Shown here in pieces: positions 41,513-49,519 of a stretch of DNA of 64,000 bases; position 1 is the stretch's first letter; each line of letters begins with the position of its first letter. Under the pieces are notes generated by a model that was given only the letters and a program-made list of their open reading frames with translations, did not search any database and had not been told where the DNA came from. The position numbers and the translations under genes are program-made. The stretch is from Streptomyces sennicomposti (GTDB lineage Bacteria; Actinomycetota; Actinomycetes; Streptomycetales; Streptomycetaceae), in NCBI RefSeq assembly GCF_019890635.1, contig NZ_JAIOAB010000022.1:36576-100575 (forward strand), in the 5' to 3' direction.

Positions 41513-42415
41513 ATGGACTTCGATCTGCGGCTCGTGCGCTATTTCACGGCCGTGGCGGAGTACGGCAACTTCGGCCGGGCCGCCACCAGGCTGCACCTGG
41601 CGCAGCCGTCGTTGAGCCGCCAGATCCAGCGACTGGAGGATCAGCTGGGTGTCCGGCTCTTCGACCGCTCACGGCAGGGGAGCAGCCTCACCGACGCCGG
41701 CCGGGCCTTCCTCCCCAGGGCCCGGATCCTGCTCCAGGAGGCCGAGCAGGCCGCTCGCACGGCCAGGGCCGCCGCCCAGCCCCGTGCCGTCACCGTCGGC
41801 TGCGCCGAGGGACTGGTCGTCACCGCCTGCGTGCAGGAACTGCGCCGCCGGCACCCCGAGGGCCGGATCCGCACCCGGCACCTCGACTGGCGGGACACGC
41901 ACGCCCTCACCGAGGGGCGGGTCGATGCCGTCGTCGCCTACCGGCCCCTGCCCTTCCCGACGGACGGCCTCCGGGTGACCAAGCTCCGTGAGGAGTCACG
42001 GGTGCTCGTCATGTCCGCGCGTCATCATCTGGCGAACGAGGAAGCCGTCAGCCTGCGGGCCCTGTCGGACGAGGAACTGCTGGCCTGCGCCAGCACGCCG
42101 GTCGTCTGGAGCACGCCCAGGCCGGTCGGCGACCGCCCGGCGTCGCCCCCGCCCGCGCTCGACGACAGCTACGAGGACAAGCTGGAACTCATCGCCACCG
42201 GCCACTGTGTCGCCCTCTTCCCGGCCGGCGACCGACGTGCCGCCGTGCGCGAGGACATCGCCCTGGTGCCCGTCATCGACACCGACCCCTGCGAAGTCGT
42301 GCTCGTCACGCGCGCCGACGACTCCAACCCGCTGCTCGCATCACTGGCAGACGTCGCGCACACCTTGCTCGGCACAGCCTCCCCACGGGAGACCAACGAA
42401 CTGCCCGCCGACTGA
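41513..42415 (+). CDS. LysR-family transcriptional regulator
   Basis: A 300-residue LTTR. The helix-turn-helix is at about 18-55 (GNFGRAATRLHLAQPSLSRQIQRLEDQLG), followed by a linker helix and a periplasmic-binding-like effector domain beginning near 90 (PRAVTVGCAEGL). It is divergently transcribed from the SDR at 40670-41413, the usual target arrangement for this family. Confidence 0.93.
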   Translation: MDFDLRLVRYFTAVAEYGNFGRAATRLHLAQPSLSRQIQRLEDQLGVRLFDRSRQGSSLTDAGRAFLPRARILLQEAEQAARTARAAAQPRAVTVGCAEGLVVTACVQELRRRHPEGRIRTRHLDWRDTHALTEGRVDAVVAYRPLPFPTDGLRVTKLREESRVLVMSARHHLANEEAVSLRALSDEELLACASTPVVWSTPRPVGDRPASPPPALDDSYEDKLELIATGHCVALFPAGDRRAAVREDIALVPVIDTDPCEVVLVTRADDSNPLLASLADVAHTLLGTASPRETNELPAD

Positions 42416-43083
42416 CTCCCTCGCCTCTGCGCGGTGTTCCACAGGGCTGTCGCCGCGCAGCCCTCGTCGGCTCGGACCAGCCGGACCGTCAACGGCCCCC
42501 GGCTCCCGCCAAGCGCGGGCCCGCTGCCGACGGCGCGGTTCGAGGGCGGCGACCGCCTCGCCCGCGACGCCGGTGCCCAGGCCGAGGCCGGAAGCTTCAG
42601 GGCGGCCTGGTGGATGGCGAGTGTCACCGACCGACCGGGTGCCTGCTGTCAGCCTGCTTCGACGTCAGCGGATCGTCCCGCGGCCTGCGCTCGATACCGC
42701 CCGGGTGTGATGCCGAACTTCCGTCGGAAGGCGTGGGAGAGCGCGTACGGGCTGCCGTGGCCGACTCGGCCAGGCGGAAGGTCTTCGTGGGTGGGAAGTG
42801 TCCGAACCTGGCGTTCCTTGGGACGGAAACTGACGGTCACAGCCAAGCGCGGATTCCTGTCCAACGGACAGAGGACCGCATCATTCATTCCCCGGCGACG
42901 AGTAGCACTTCGAAGGCAGGACTGATAAGGCTCTCCCGGAAGAGGACATGCGCCACCTCGCCTTGGAGCCGCGCAGCTTTTCGGAGGCGTATTCGCCGGA
43001 ATGAAGCAAGGTAACCGACCGCTCGCATCCACCCCCCACGTACCGCCCATGCCCGTGAACACCCGGATGGTATCTTCCTGGCC
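42416..43083. other. 668-bp gap with an AraC-family remnant
   Basis: Apart from the AraC fragment at 42649-42795 no coding signal is convincing. GC content falls near 42880-43080 compared with flanking genes, and the region includes the promoter area of the YwqG-like gene. Confidence 0.5.
42649..42795 (-). pseudogene. Remnant of an AraC-family regulator (C-terminal end)
   Basis: The minus-strand frame ends in VGHGSPYALSHAFRRKFG and ITPGRYRAQ, which is the second helix-turn-helix and C-terminal signature of AraC/XylS proteins (normally VGYGSPYAFSRAFRREFG). Upstream of it the frame has no AraC-like sequence and becomes the antisense of the next gene. Only about 45 residues remain, so this is read as a decayed gene. 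Confidence 0.65.
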
Positions 43084-43977
43084 ATGGATCACCAGGGGGA
43101 GTTTCGGCGGGCGGCGCTTGAGTTGGGTGTCCCGGACGACGAGATCAGCAGGTTCAGCCAGCACCTTCGTTTGTCGATCGGGTTGTTCGCGGGCGGCGGT
43201 GGTTCTCCGGTCGGGCAGTTCGGTGGGTTGCCCCGACTGCCGGTCGGCATGAAGTGGCCGTCTGCGGGGGAAACTCCGTTGCCGTTGCTCTTTTCCGTCG
43301 ATTGCGGGGCGCTGCCGAGAGTTGACGGCTTCGACCTGCCGGCGGACGGGACGCTGCTTTTCTTCGTGGACCAGGAGATGGACCACGAGGACACTTCCGG
43401 GAGTTACGCGCGAGTCGTGTATGTGCCGGACGGCACTGAAACCGCAGTCGCGAAAGCCCCTGGTTCCGTGGGTGTCCGGGAGCATGTCGACGTCTGCGCC
43501 GAACTCAGAGCCGAACTGCCCCTCTGGCTCCAGGAATGCGACGAGGGCGAGGACTGGCACGAGTACTGGGAGGATCTCGAGTGGGAGGACATGTCGCCCT
43601 TCCAGCAGCAGTTGGCCCGGTACATGGAGCGCGACCTGCCGCACTTGGACGAACTCCGGGCTCTGGCCCACGACCTTTGGCCGTCTGGCGCCGGCGTCCT
43701 CATCGGCGGGTATGCCGATGACGATGTGATCAACAGCATCGCGCAGCAGACCCTCGCGGGACGCGAGAAGGCGGGCGAGATCCCCGCCATCCCGATCGCG
43801 AAGTGGTACTCCCGCCTGGAGGAGGAAAAGCACCGGATGACGAGCGAATGGATATCACTCGCCAGGGAACGCCCGGAGTACGAGGCCTACTGTACGAGTT
43901 TTGTGATCCGCCACGACGACTTGGCCTCCGCTCGGGTGGACAAGGCGCTGGCCGTGACCGTTTTCGAGGCTCCGTGA
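43084..43977 (+). CDS. YwqG-like (DUF1963) protein
   Basis: A 297-residue cytoplasmic protein. The opening SPVGQFGGLPRLPVGMKWP, then LLFSVDCGALPRVDGFDLP and LLFFVDQEMDHED, are typical of the YwqG/DUF1963 family, whose function is not established. An acidic, Trp-rich stretch (CDEGEDWHEYWEDLEWED) lies near 155-172. Codon use is less GC-biased in the first third than in neighbouring genes. No operon partner is apparent. Confidence 0.8.
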   Translation: MDHQGEFRRAALELGVPDDEISRFSQHLRLSIGLFAGGGGSPVGQFGGLPRLPVGMKWPSAGETPLPLLFSVDCGALPRVDGFDLPADGTLLFFVDQEMDHEDTSGSYARVVYVPDGTETAVAKAPGSVGVREHVDVCAELRAELPLWLQECDEGEDWHEYWEDLEWEDMSPFQQQLARYMERDLPHLDELRALAHDLWPSGAGVLIGGYADDDVINSIAQQTLAGREKAGEIPAIPIAKWYSRLEEEKHRMTSEWISLARERPEYEAYCTSFVIRHDDLASARVDKALAVTVFEAP

Positions 43978-44312
43978 CCACTTCCTCGTGATCGGCGTGG
44001 GGCGGCAGGCCTGCCTACCCGGGGCGATTGGTCCCCGCGCGCGGGGCCTCCAGGCGACGGCGGACGCCGGCGGGCGAGTCGGGTGCGGTGGGCGTTCCGA
44101 GGCGATCAGTCGCGGTGGGCCGCGCGCACGCAATGTCCGAACTTGGTGTCGACCATCGCCATCGGCCTTGCCGGTGGGCCGCGCGCGCACGCGATGTCCA
44201 AGTCACGATGCTCTCTCCGGAGACCAGACACCGCCCCGCCCGCCCCGGCACTGTGGGCAGTGCGCTGAGCGCGAGAGCCCGGCGACGGCGCCCGCGCAGA
44301 TCCTCGGCGGTT
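43978..44312. other. 335-bp gap with a long direct repeat
   Basis: No gene is supported. It holds the direct repeat at 44114-44199 and lies between the convergent YwqG-like and GNAT genes. Confidence 0.5.
44114..44199. repeat. Direct repeat, two copies of about 27 bp
   Basis: CGGTGGGCCGCGCGCACGCAATGTCC-like sequence occurs at 44114-44139 and again at 44172-44199 with an extra GC and one A-to-G change. Confidence 0.7.
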
Positions 44313-44804
44313 TCAGTGCCGCCCCCGGCCGGCGAAGCTGAGCTCCATGAGGAGGTTCTCGCCTTCGCCCGGCACCTCGCGGAAGCCGGCCTTCTCCCAG
44401 GCGCGCACCGCCCGCACGTTGCCCCTCACGGGATCGACCGTCACGCGCCGCCATCCGAGATTCCCGCCCAAGTGCGCGAGGAGAGCGCGGGCGGCGTCCG
44501 GGCCCAGGCCCCGGCCTCGCGCCTCCGCTACCAGCACCATGTCGATGCCGCCTTCAGCCGCTCCGGCGTGCCAGTACTGCGCATAGCCCACCGGTGTGCT
44601 CCGTTCCAGGACGAGGAAGGATTCCACGCGCGGCCGCCGCCGCCCGACGTACTTCTCGGCCACCTCGTCACGTGTTTTCGGTACGCCGTCCCAGTGCTCG
44701 ACGAAGTCGGGGGAGGCGAACCATTCGGCCAGCAGGTCCAGATCAGCCGCGGTCGCCGGGACAAGGCGGGTCAGCACTCCGTCGAGGACCACTCCGTCGG
44801 CCAT
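44313..44804 (-). CDS. GNAT acetyltransferase (AAC(6')-like)
   Basis: A 163-residue GNAT. The N-terminal LTRLVPATAADLDLLAEWF and the W-x-E-W-D region (SPDFVEHWDG) resemble aminoglycoside 6'-N-acetyltransferases and related proteins. The acetyl-CoA loop is EARGRGLGPDAARALL, and the C-terminus has NVRAVRAWEKAGFREV. ATG at 44804 follows GGAGAG with 6-bp spacing; an in-frame start at 44846 lacks this. It lies 47 bp downstream of the WD40 gene on the same strand. Substrate unproven; resistance is only a family-level possibility. Confidence 0.82.
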   Translation of the reverse strand: MADGVVLDGVLTRLVPATAADLDLLAEWFASPDFVEHWDGVPKTRDEVAEKYVGRRRPRVESFLVLERSTPVGYAQYWHAGAAEGGIDMVLVAEARGRGLGPDAARALLAHLGGNLGWRRVTVDPVRGNVRAVRAWEKAGFREVPGEGENLLMELSFAGRGRH

Positions 44805-44851
44805 CAGCAACTCTCCGACTCCGCTAGGCTGGGAAGACTTCTGCACGGGCG

Positions 44852-46126
44852 CTATGCCTCAGGCCTCGGGGCGGGGGTGACCACGTCGTCGAAGCCGTAT
44901 TGGGCGTGTGCGTCGGCGATGCCGAAGGTCACCTCGCGGCCCACAGGACGCTGGCAGACGATCGGTTCGGTGCCGTCGTAGTCGATGACGTCCCACGGGT
45001 CGCCGTCCAGGTCCACGAGCGGGCGGGTGAGGTCGTAGACGTCGCCGGTGGCCGGGTCGGTCCAGCTCGTCGGCAGCCGGGCGGCGTACCGGGCGGGCAC
45101 GTCGGTCCCGATGCGGCGGTGCTCCCACAGGTCCCACACCCGCACCCGCTCACAGCTGTACACCGCCAGCGCCACGGGGCGACCGTGCAGCGTGCCGCAG
45201 GCCAGCGAGCTGACGACCTTGATGTCGCGGCCGTCGAACAAGGGCGGTCCGGCCTGACGGCGGCTGCGCAGGTCCCACACCCGCACGTCCTCGCCGCCGC
45301 TGACGGCGACCGTCCGTCCGGCCACCGTGGTCAGCGCCACGGCGTTCACCGCGCGGGCGTGGCCGTGCAGGGGCGTCCCCACCGGGTGGGGAGCCGTGAG
45401 GTCCCACAGGCGCAGTGTGCGGTCCGCGCCGCCGGAGACCGCGATCGGACGACCGTCGAGCAGCCCGTAGGACACCGCCGAGACGGGGCCGGTGTGGCCG
45501 GTGAGCGGTCGGCCGATCTGCTGACGCCGCTGAAGGTCCCAGATCCGCACGGTTCCGTCCTCGGCCGCGGTCAGGGCGACCGGGCGGCCGTGCAGCACCC
45601 CGCAGGCCACGGATACGATCACGTCGGTGTGGCCGCACAGCGGGTCGCCCAGTTGTTCCGCCGTGGCGACGTCCCATATCCGGACGGTGGTGTCATAGCC
45701 GCCGGTCACCGCTACGAGCCGCCCGTCCGACCGGGTGCAGGCGACGGCCCGCAGTCCGCTGCCGGCCCGTCTGTCCGGCGGGTAGGGGCGGACCTCGGCG
45801 TGGCCGATCTGCCGTCGCTCGGTCAGGTCCCACACCCACACCCCGCCGCCCACCAGGACCGCGACGGACCGTTGTTCAAGCGCCCCGTAGGCCACACCCC
45901 ACACGGGGTGCGTGGTCGCGGGCCGGAAGGAAGGGCCGGCCTGCCGGTGATCGCGCATGTCCCAGAGCCGGGCCGAGGAGTCCTCGTCGAGGGTGAGCGC
46001 CATGGGCCGTCCCTCCACCAGAGCGCACACCACCTTCCCGACCGCTCCTGCCCTCAGCGGCGGGAGGAGCTGCGCACCGAAGTGCCAAGGAATCTGCGGA
46101 CGGGTCTCCTGGGGTTGCTCGGGCAT
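44852..46126 (-). CDS. Seven-blade WD40 repeat protein
   Basis: A 424-residue protein without signal peptide or kinase domain. Seven WD motifs are visible in order: ARLWDMRDH, VWVWDLTER, VRIWDVATA, VRIWDLQRR, LRLWDLTAP, VRVWDLRSR and VRVWDLWEH, each about 45-50 residues apart, so one complete propeller is expected. ATG at 46126 has AGGAG 5 bp upstream. Such proteins act as scaffolds; many actinobacterial ones are fused to kinases or effector domains, but this one is free-standing. The C-terminal 50 residues after the last blade are not part of the repeat. Confidence 0.9.
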   Translation of the reverse strand: MPEQPQETRPQIPWHFGAQLLPPLRAGAVGKVVCALVEGRPMALTLDEDSSARLWDMRDHRQAGPSFRPATTHPVWGVAYGALEQRSVAVLVGGGVWVWDLTERRQIGHAEVRPYPPDRRAGSGLRAVACTRSDGRLVAVTGGYDTTVRIWDVATAEQLGDPLCGHTDVIVSVACGVLHGRPVALTAAEDGTVRIWDLQRRQQIGRPLTGHTGPVSAVSYGLLDGRPIAVSGGADRTLRLWDLTAPHPVGTPLHGHARAVNAVALTTVAGRTVAVSGGEDVRVWDLRSRRQAGPPLFDGRDIKVVSSLACGTLHGRPVALAVYSCERVRVWDLWEHRRIGTDVPARYAARLPTSWTDPATGDVYDLTRPLVDLDGDPWDVIDYDGTEPIVCQRPVGREVTFGIADAHAQYGFDDVVTPAPRPEA

Positions 46127-46380
46127 CGGCACTCCTCATCAGTCCTGCCGGGGACCAGCGACCGCCACGACGGATCGCCCCGGGACAAGGCGATCCTTCC
46201 AAAGCACCCGTGTTCCGGCCACCCTCACCCACCCTCACCAACTGGCCGTCGGACGGGCCGAGATGACCCCGACCCCCAGCGTCCACCTTGTTCCCCGCCC
46301 GCGGAGGCATGAATCCGCCGGGCGGGGAGACTTGTCGGTGTGCGCAGGGGCTCGCCCACCGCTGTCGAAAGGGATCTGTC

Positions 46381-46662
46381 ATGCAGTCGGCCACGTCACG
46401 CGACGCCCTCGTCATCACAGCCGCGGCCACCGCGGGAGCCGTTGTCGCCGCACGCTGGTGGGCGCGTCACCACCCCCTCTCGGCTTCCCGGTCCCTCGCC
46501 GCGGGCCAGGACGTGGTGGGTGAACTCCAGTTGGTCCTCTCCGATCCCGCCACCGCGTTCACCGGTGCGCCCCAGGACGTGCTGCGCCGGCACTGGGACC
46601 AGCTGCACGCGCTTGACCTGGCGCCCGCCCCGGCGGACCTGCCGGTGGCGCCCACCGCCTGA
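46381..46662 (+). CDS. Small hypothetical protein with N-terminal hydrophobic segment
   Basis: A 93-residue protein not recognised. ATG at 46381 follows AAAGGGA. Residues about 9-27 (ALVITAAATAGAVVAARWW) could span the membrane once, leaving a C-terminal cytoplasmic or external tail with a predicted helix (DVLRRHWDQLHALDL). Third codon positions are GC-rich, which supports coding. Confidence 0.6.
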   Translation: MQSATSRDALVITAAATAGAVVAARWWARHHPLSASRSLAAGQDVVGELQLVLSDPATAFTGAPQDVLRRHWDQLHALDLAPAPADLPVAPTA

Positions 46663-46752
46663 GTCGGCCGCACAATCAACGAACTTCATTCACCGTGCTC
46701 GGGGACGACAGGACCCGCCTGGTCACCGTCGACACGGCGGGCAGTCCGGCTG

Positions 46753-47598
46753 TCAGAGGCCGAAGGACACACCCGTGAGCTTCTCCGAGGCGTCCCAGAG
46801 CCGTCGGGCGACTTCCGTGTCCTGCGCGGTCTTCGACCGGCGGATCGGTCCGGCACCGCCGCGCATGTGCATCCAGCGCTCCGGACCGATGAAGCTGTCG
46901 CCGGGGACGTCGCCGGTGGCGGCGTGCAGCACGGGCAGGGCGCCCTCCGCCGGGCTCTGCGCGAACAGACGGACCATCAGCCTCGTCGCGAGACCGGTCA
47001 CCTGGTCGTAGATGTTCGTCGCGACGAAGCCCGGGTGGGCCGTGACGGCCAGCACCTTCGATCCGGCGGCGTGCAGTCGACGTTGCAGCTCGGACGAGAA
47101 CAGCACGTTCGCGAGCTTCGATGTCGCGTAGGCGCTGGACTCCTTGTAACGGGCGCGTTCCCAATGGAGATCGTCGAAGTCGATCCGCCCCAGTCGCTCC
47201 GCCTGTGACGACACGGAGACCACGCGTCCGGTGACGTGGGGCAGAAGCAGGTTCGTCAGGGCGAACGGACCGAGATGATTGGTCCCGAATTGCAGCTCGA
47301 ATCCGTCGGCTGTCCTCGCCAGGGCGGGAGCCGCGGTGCCCGCGTTGTTGACCAGCAGGTGGACCGGCTGCTGCCAGTCGGCGGCGAAACGGCGGACCGA
47401 CGCCAGATCGGCCAGGTCCAGGTGACGTACCTCGGTGCTGCCGAACGTCGTCGTGGCGGCGCTCGCACCCTTCGCCGTGTCACGCACCGCGAAGACGACG
47501 TGCGCCCCGTACCCGGCGAGGGCCTTGGCGGTGGCGAGCCCGATTCCGCTGTTCGCGCCGGTCACGATGGCTGCCTTGCCTGTGAGGTCGGGAGTCAT
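46753..47598 (-). CDS. Short-chain dehydrogenase/reductase (retinol-dehydrogenase/WWOX-like)
   Basis: A 281-residue SDR. The cofactor motif is TGANSGIG, NNAG is near 85, catalytic Ser is in VSVSSQAE, and the active-site YATSK is near 160. The size and the C-terminal GPERWMHMRGG region fit the light-dependent protochlorophyllide reductase/retinol dehydrogenase-like SDR subgroup. It is divergent from a TetR regulator with an operator between them. Confidence 0.9.
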   Translation of the reverse strand: MTPDLTGKAAIVTGANSGIGLATAKALAGYGAHVVFAVRDTAKGASAATTTFGSTEVRHLDLADLASVRRFAADWQQPVHLLVNNAGTAAPALARTADGFELQFGTNHLGPFALTNLLLPHVTGRVVSVSSQAERLGRIDFDDLHWERARYKESSAYATSKLANVLFSSELQRRLHAAGSKVLAVTAHPGFVATNIYDQVTGLATRLMVRLFAQSPAEGALPVLHAATGDVPGDSFIGPERWMHMRGGAGPIRRSKTAQDTEVARRLWDASEKLTGVSFGL

Positions 47599-47607
47599 GG
47601 CACCGGG

Positions 47608-47642
47608 ACTAGACAGCGCCTAGTTTCTAGTCAATGTCTAGT
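47608..47642. promoter_or_regulatory. Inverted repeat between SDR and TetR, candidate TetR operator
   Basis: Perfect arms ACTAGACA (47608-47615) and TGTCTAGT (47635-47642) with a CTAGTTTCTAG element inside. It fills most of the 62 bp between the two divergent starts. Confidence 0.7.
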
Positions 47643-47660
47643 TCGAGGTAGGCTGAGGGA

Positions 47661-48305
47661 GTGACGACCCACAGGCCCTTCCATCACGGCAACCTACGAG
47701 CCGTCCTGCTGGACCAGGCCGAGCGGACCTTGCGCGAGGGCGGCGTCGACGCACTGTCGCTGCGCGAGCTGGCACGCAAGGCCGGGGTCAGTCATGGCGC
47801 ACCGCGGAGCCACTTCGTGGACCGGCAAGCGCTCCTGGACGCGCTCGCCGAGCGGGGCTTCGACCGCCTCGCCGACGAAGTGGAAGCGGCGATCGCCGCC
47901 GACGGCGCGGACTACAAGGAACGTCTCCGCGCCATCGCGACCTCGTACGTGCACTTCGCCGTCACGGACGCCGCGCTCCTGGACCTCATGTTCACCGCGA
48001 AGAACGGCGACGCGCCCGGGCTGCGCGCGGCCTCACAACGACTTTTCGCAGCCGTCGGCGACCTGATCGACCGCGGAACCGAGACCGGAGAACTCGAACA
48101 CCACGACGCGCACCGCCTGCAGATGCTCTTCGCCGCGATCATGCAGGGCATCGCGTCCCTCGTCAGCAGCCGCCGCATCTCCGCGCAGGACGGTGACGCT
48201 CTCATCGACGACGCGATCTCCCTGCTGGTCCGCGAGCAGGAGCAGGAGCCGGACGACATCGGCCGGAGCGGTTCCGGCGAGCGGCCCCGCCGGCTCGCCG
48301 ACTGA
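47661..48305 (+). CDS. TetR-family transcriptional regulator
   Basis: A 214-residue regulator with a GTG start. The helix-turn-helix lies at about 28-52 (SLRELARKAGVSHGAPRSHFVDRQALLDALAE), and the C-terminal domain is all-helical with a WHG/TetR_C-like ending. The divergent SDR and the inverted repeat between them make the SDR its probable target. Confidence 0.93.
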   Translation: MTTHRPFHHGNLRAVLLDQAERTLREGGVDALSLRELARKAGVSHGAPRSHFVDRQALLDALAERGFDRLADEVEAAIAADGADYKERLRAIATSYVHFAVTDAALLDLMFTAKNGDAPGLRAASQRLFAAVGDLIDRGTETGELEHHDAHRLQMLFAAIMQGIASLVSSRRISAQDGDALIDDAISLLVREQEQEPDDIGRSGSGERPRRLAD

Positions 48306-48314
48306 CACGACGGC

Positions 48315-48851
48315 CTACAGCCGGTCCCCCACGCCGGCCGGCTTCGGAGGATGCGGCCCGCCACCGTCCTTGATGTCCTGCGCGCAGGTGCGTCGGTCGT
48401 AGGACTGGTCGTTGGGGATCAACAGCACACCGACAACCTGCTCGGGGCGCTCGACGGTGAGGTACTCATCGCCTGTGAGGGCGCCGTCCGGCTCGAGCCG
48501 CGCCTCGGACAAATAGATCGTCTGACACCCCAGCGCCACCCGCCCCTTGTCGACGGCGCAGGCGTCCACCGCGGGGCCTGGGCCGGACGCCTCGGAAGCG
48601 CCGTCGAAGCGGTAGTGGAAGTGGACCTTGTCTCCTTCGGCGGGCACCTGCGGGTGGGGCTCGAGGCGCCAGTCGACGACCTCGACGGTGACGCCGATCG
48701 ACTGCTCCGAGGTGTCCACGACCTGCACCCTGGCACCGGCCTCACCGCGCTCCGCCGTGGTGTCGGTGCAGCCCCAGGGGGAAGCGCAACTGGACAGGGC
48801 GAGAATGACCAGGGCCGACGGAGCACCGGCAAGTATCCGTGCGGACAACAC
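48315..48851 (-). CDS. Hypothetical lipoprotein
   Basis: A 178-residue exported protein. A signal peptide ends in a lipobox with the lipidated Cys at 22 (LVILALSSCASPW). The mature part has two or three Cys pairs (e.g. DACAVD, LGCQTIYL, RRTCAQD) and a beta-rich pattern (VTVEVVDWRLEPHP, KVHFHYRFDG), suggesting an immunoglobulin-like or DUF4352-like domain. It converges on tetR, 9 bp away. Confidence 0.75.
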   Translation of the reverse strand: MLSARILAGAPSALVILALSSCASPWGCTDTTAERGEAGARVQVVDTSEQSIGVTVEVVDWRLEPHPQVPAEGDKVHFHYRFDGASEASGPGPAVDACAVDKGRVALGCQTIYLSEARLEPDGALTGDEYLTVERPEQVVGVLLIPNDQSYDRRTCAQDIKDGGGPHPPKPAGVGDRL

Positions 48852-49519
48852 TCAGGTGACCTCCAGTCAGGTGGAGCGGAGCAGTGTATCCCGGGGCCCG
48901 GCGGCTGCGGTCGGGGGCGACGAGCGCCGGCGGCGAACCCACGCTGACGACGCCTCAAGAGGCGGCCCGTCGGCGGCCTCGCCGGCCCGGGCGATGAAGG
49001 AGCCTTCGGCGAGAGCGGAGACGGCCCCGTCGGCGATCACCGGCCACTGTCCCGCCATCCCGCGTCGCAGGACACCGACGATCAGCCGGCCGAGTCCCGC
49101 GGTGCCGGCCAGGCGTCCCAGACCCGCGGGACGGCCGGGATGCCCGAGGTCGCGGCGACGGCCGGAACCGCAGCGGTGAGGGTGCTGCCCGCGCGTCAGT
49201 CGCCGACCCGATCGCACTCGGCGAGGGGGCCGCCCAGCAGGACGAAGTCAGGGGCGGCCTCGCACAGGACCTTCAGCGGATCTGGCGCGGGTTGGGCGCA
49301 CGGGCGGGTGACTGCGCCGGCGTAGGCGCGGGCGGTGGACTCGCCATCCCGCGCGGCACGTGACCGTGTCGTCCGCGCGGCTTCCGGCCGCCCCCATGGT
49401 GGGCACCCGCACCCCCCGGCCCGAAACTATGGTGTCCCATCACATACGCCTCCCACCTGCCCGTTCCTACCGTGTGGCGACACGTAAACGTCCCCGTTAC
49501 ACGCCAGGAAGTGGTGCCG
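48852..49519. other. 668-bp gap, possibly holding a decayed gene
   Basis: No complete gene is supported. On the minus strand a short clean frame ending at 49196 reads LKVLCEAAPDFVLLGGPLAE; it looks protein-like but has no start and no family match I can name, so it may be a remnant. Confidence 0.4.

Noticed and set aside
49196..49360. Minus-strand fragment with LKVLCEAAPDFVLLGGPLAE
   Set aside because: It is protein-like but too short, without a start or known family; it was noted only as a possible remnant.
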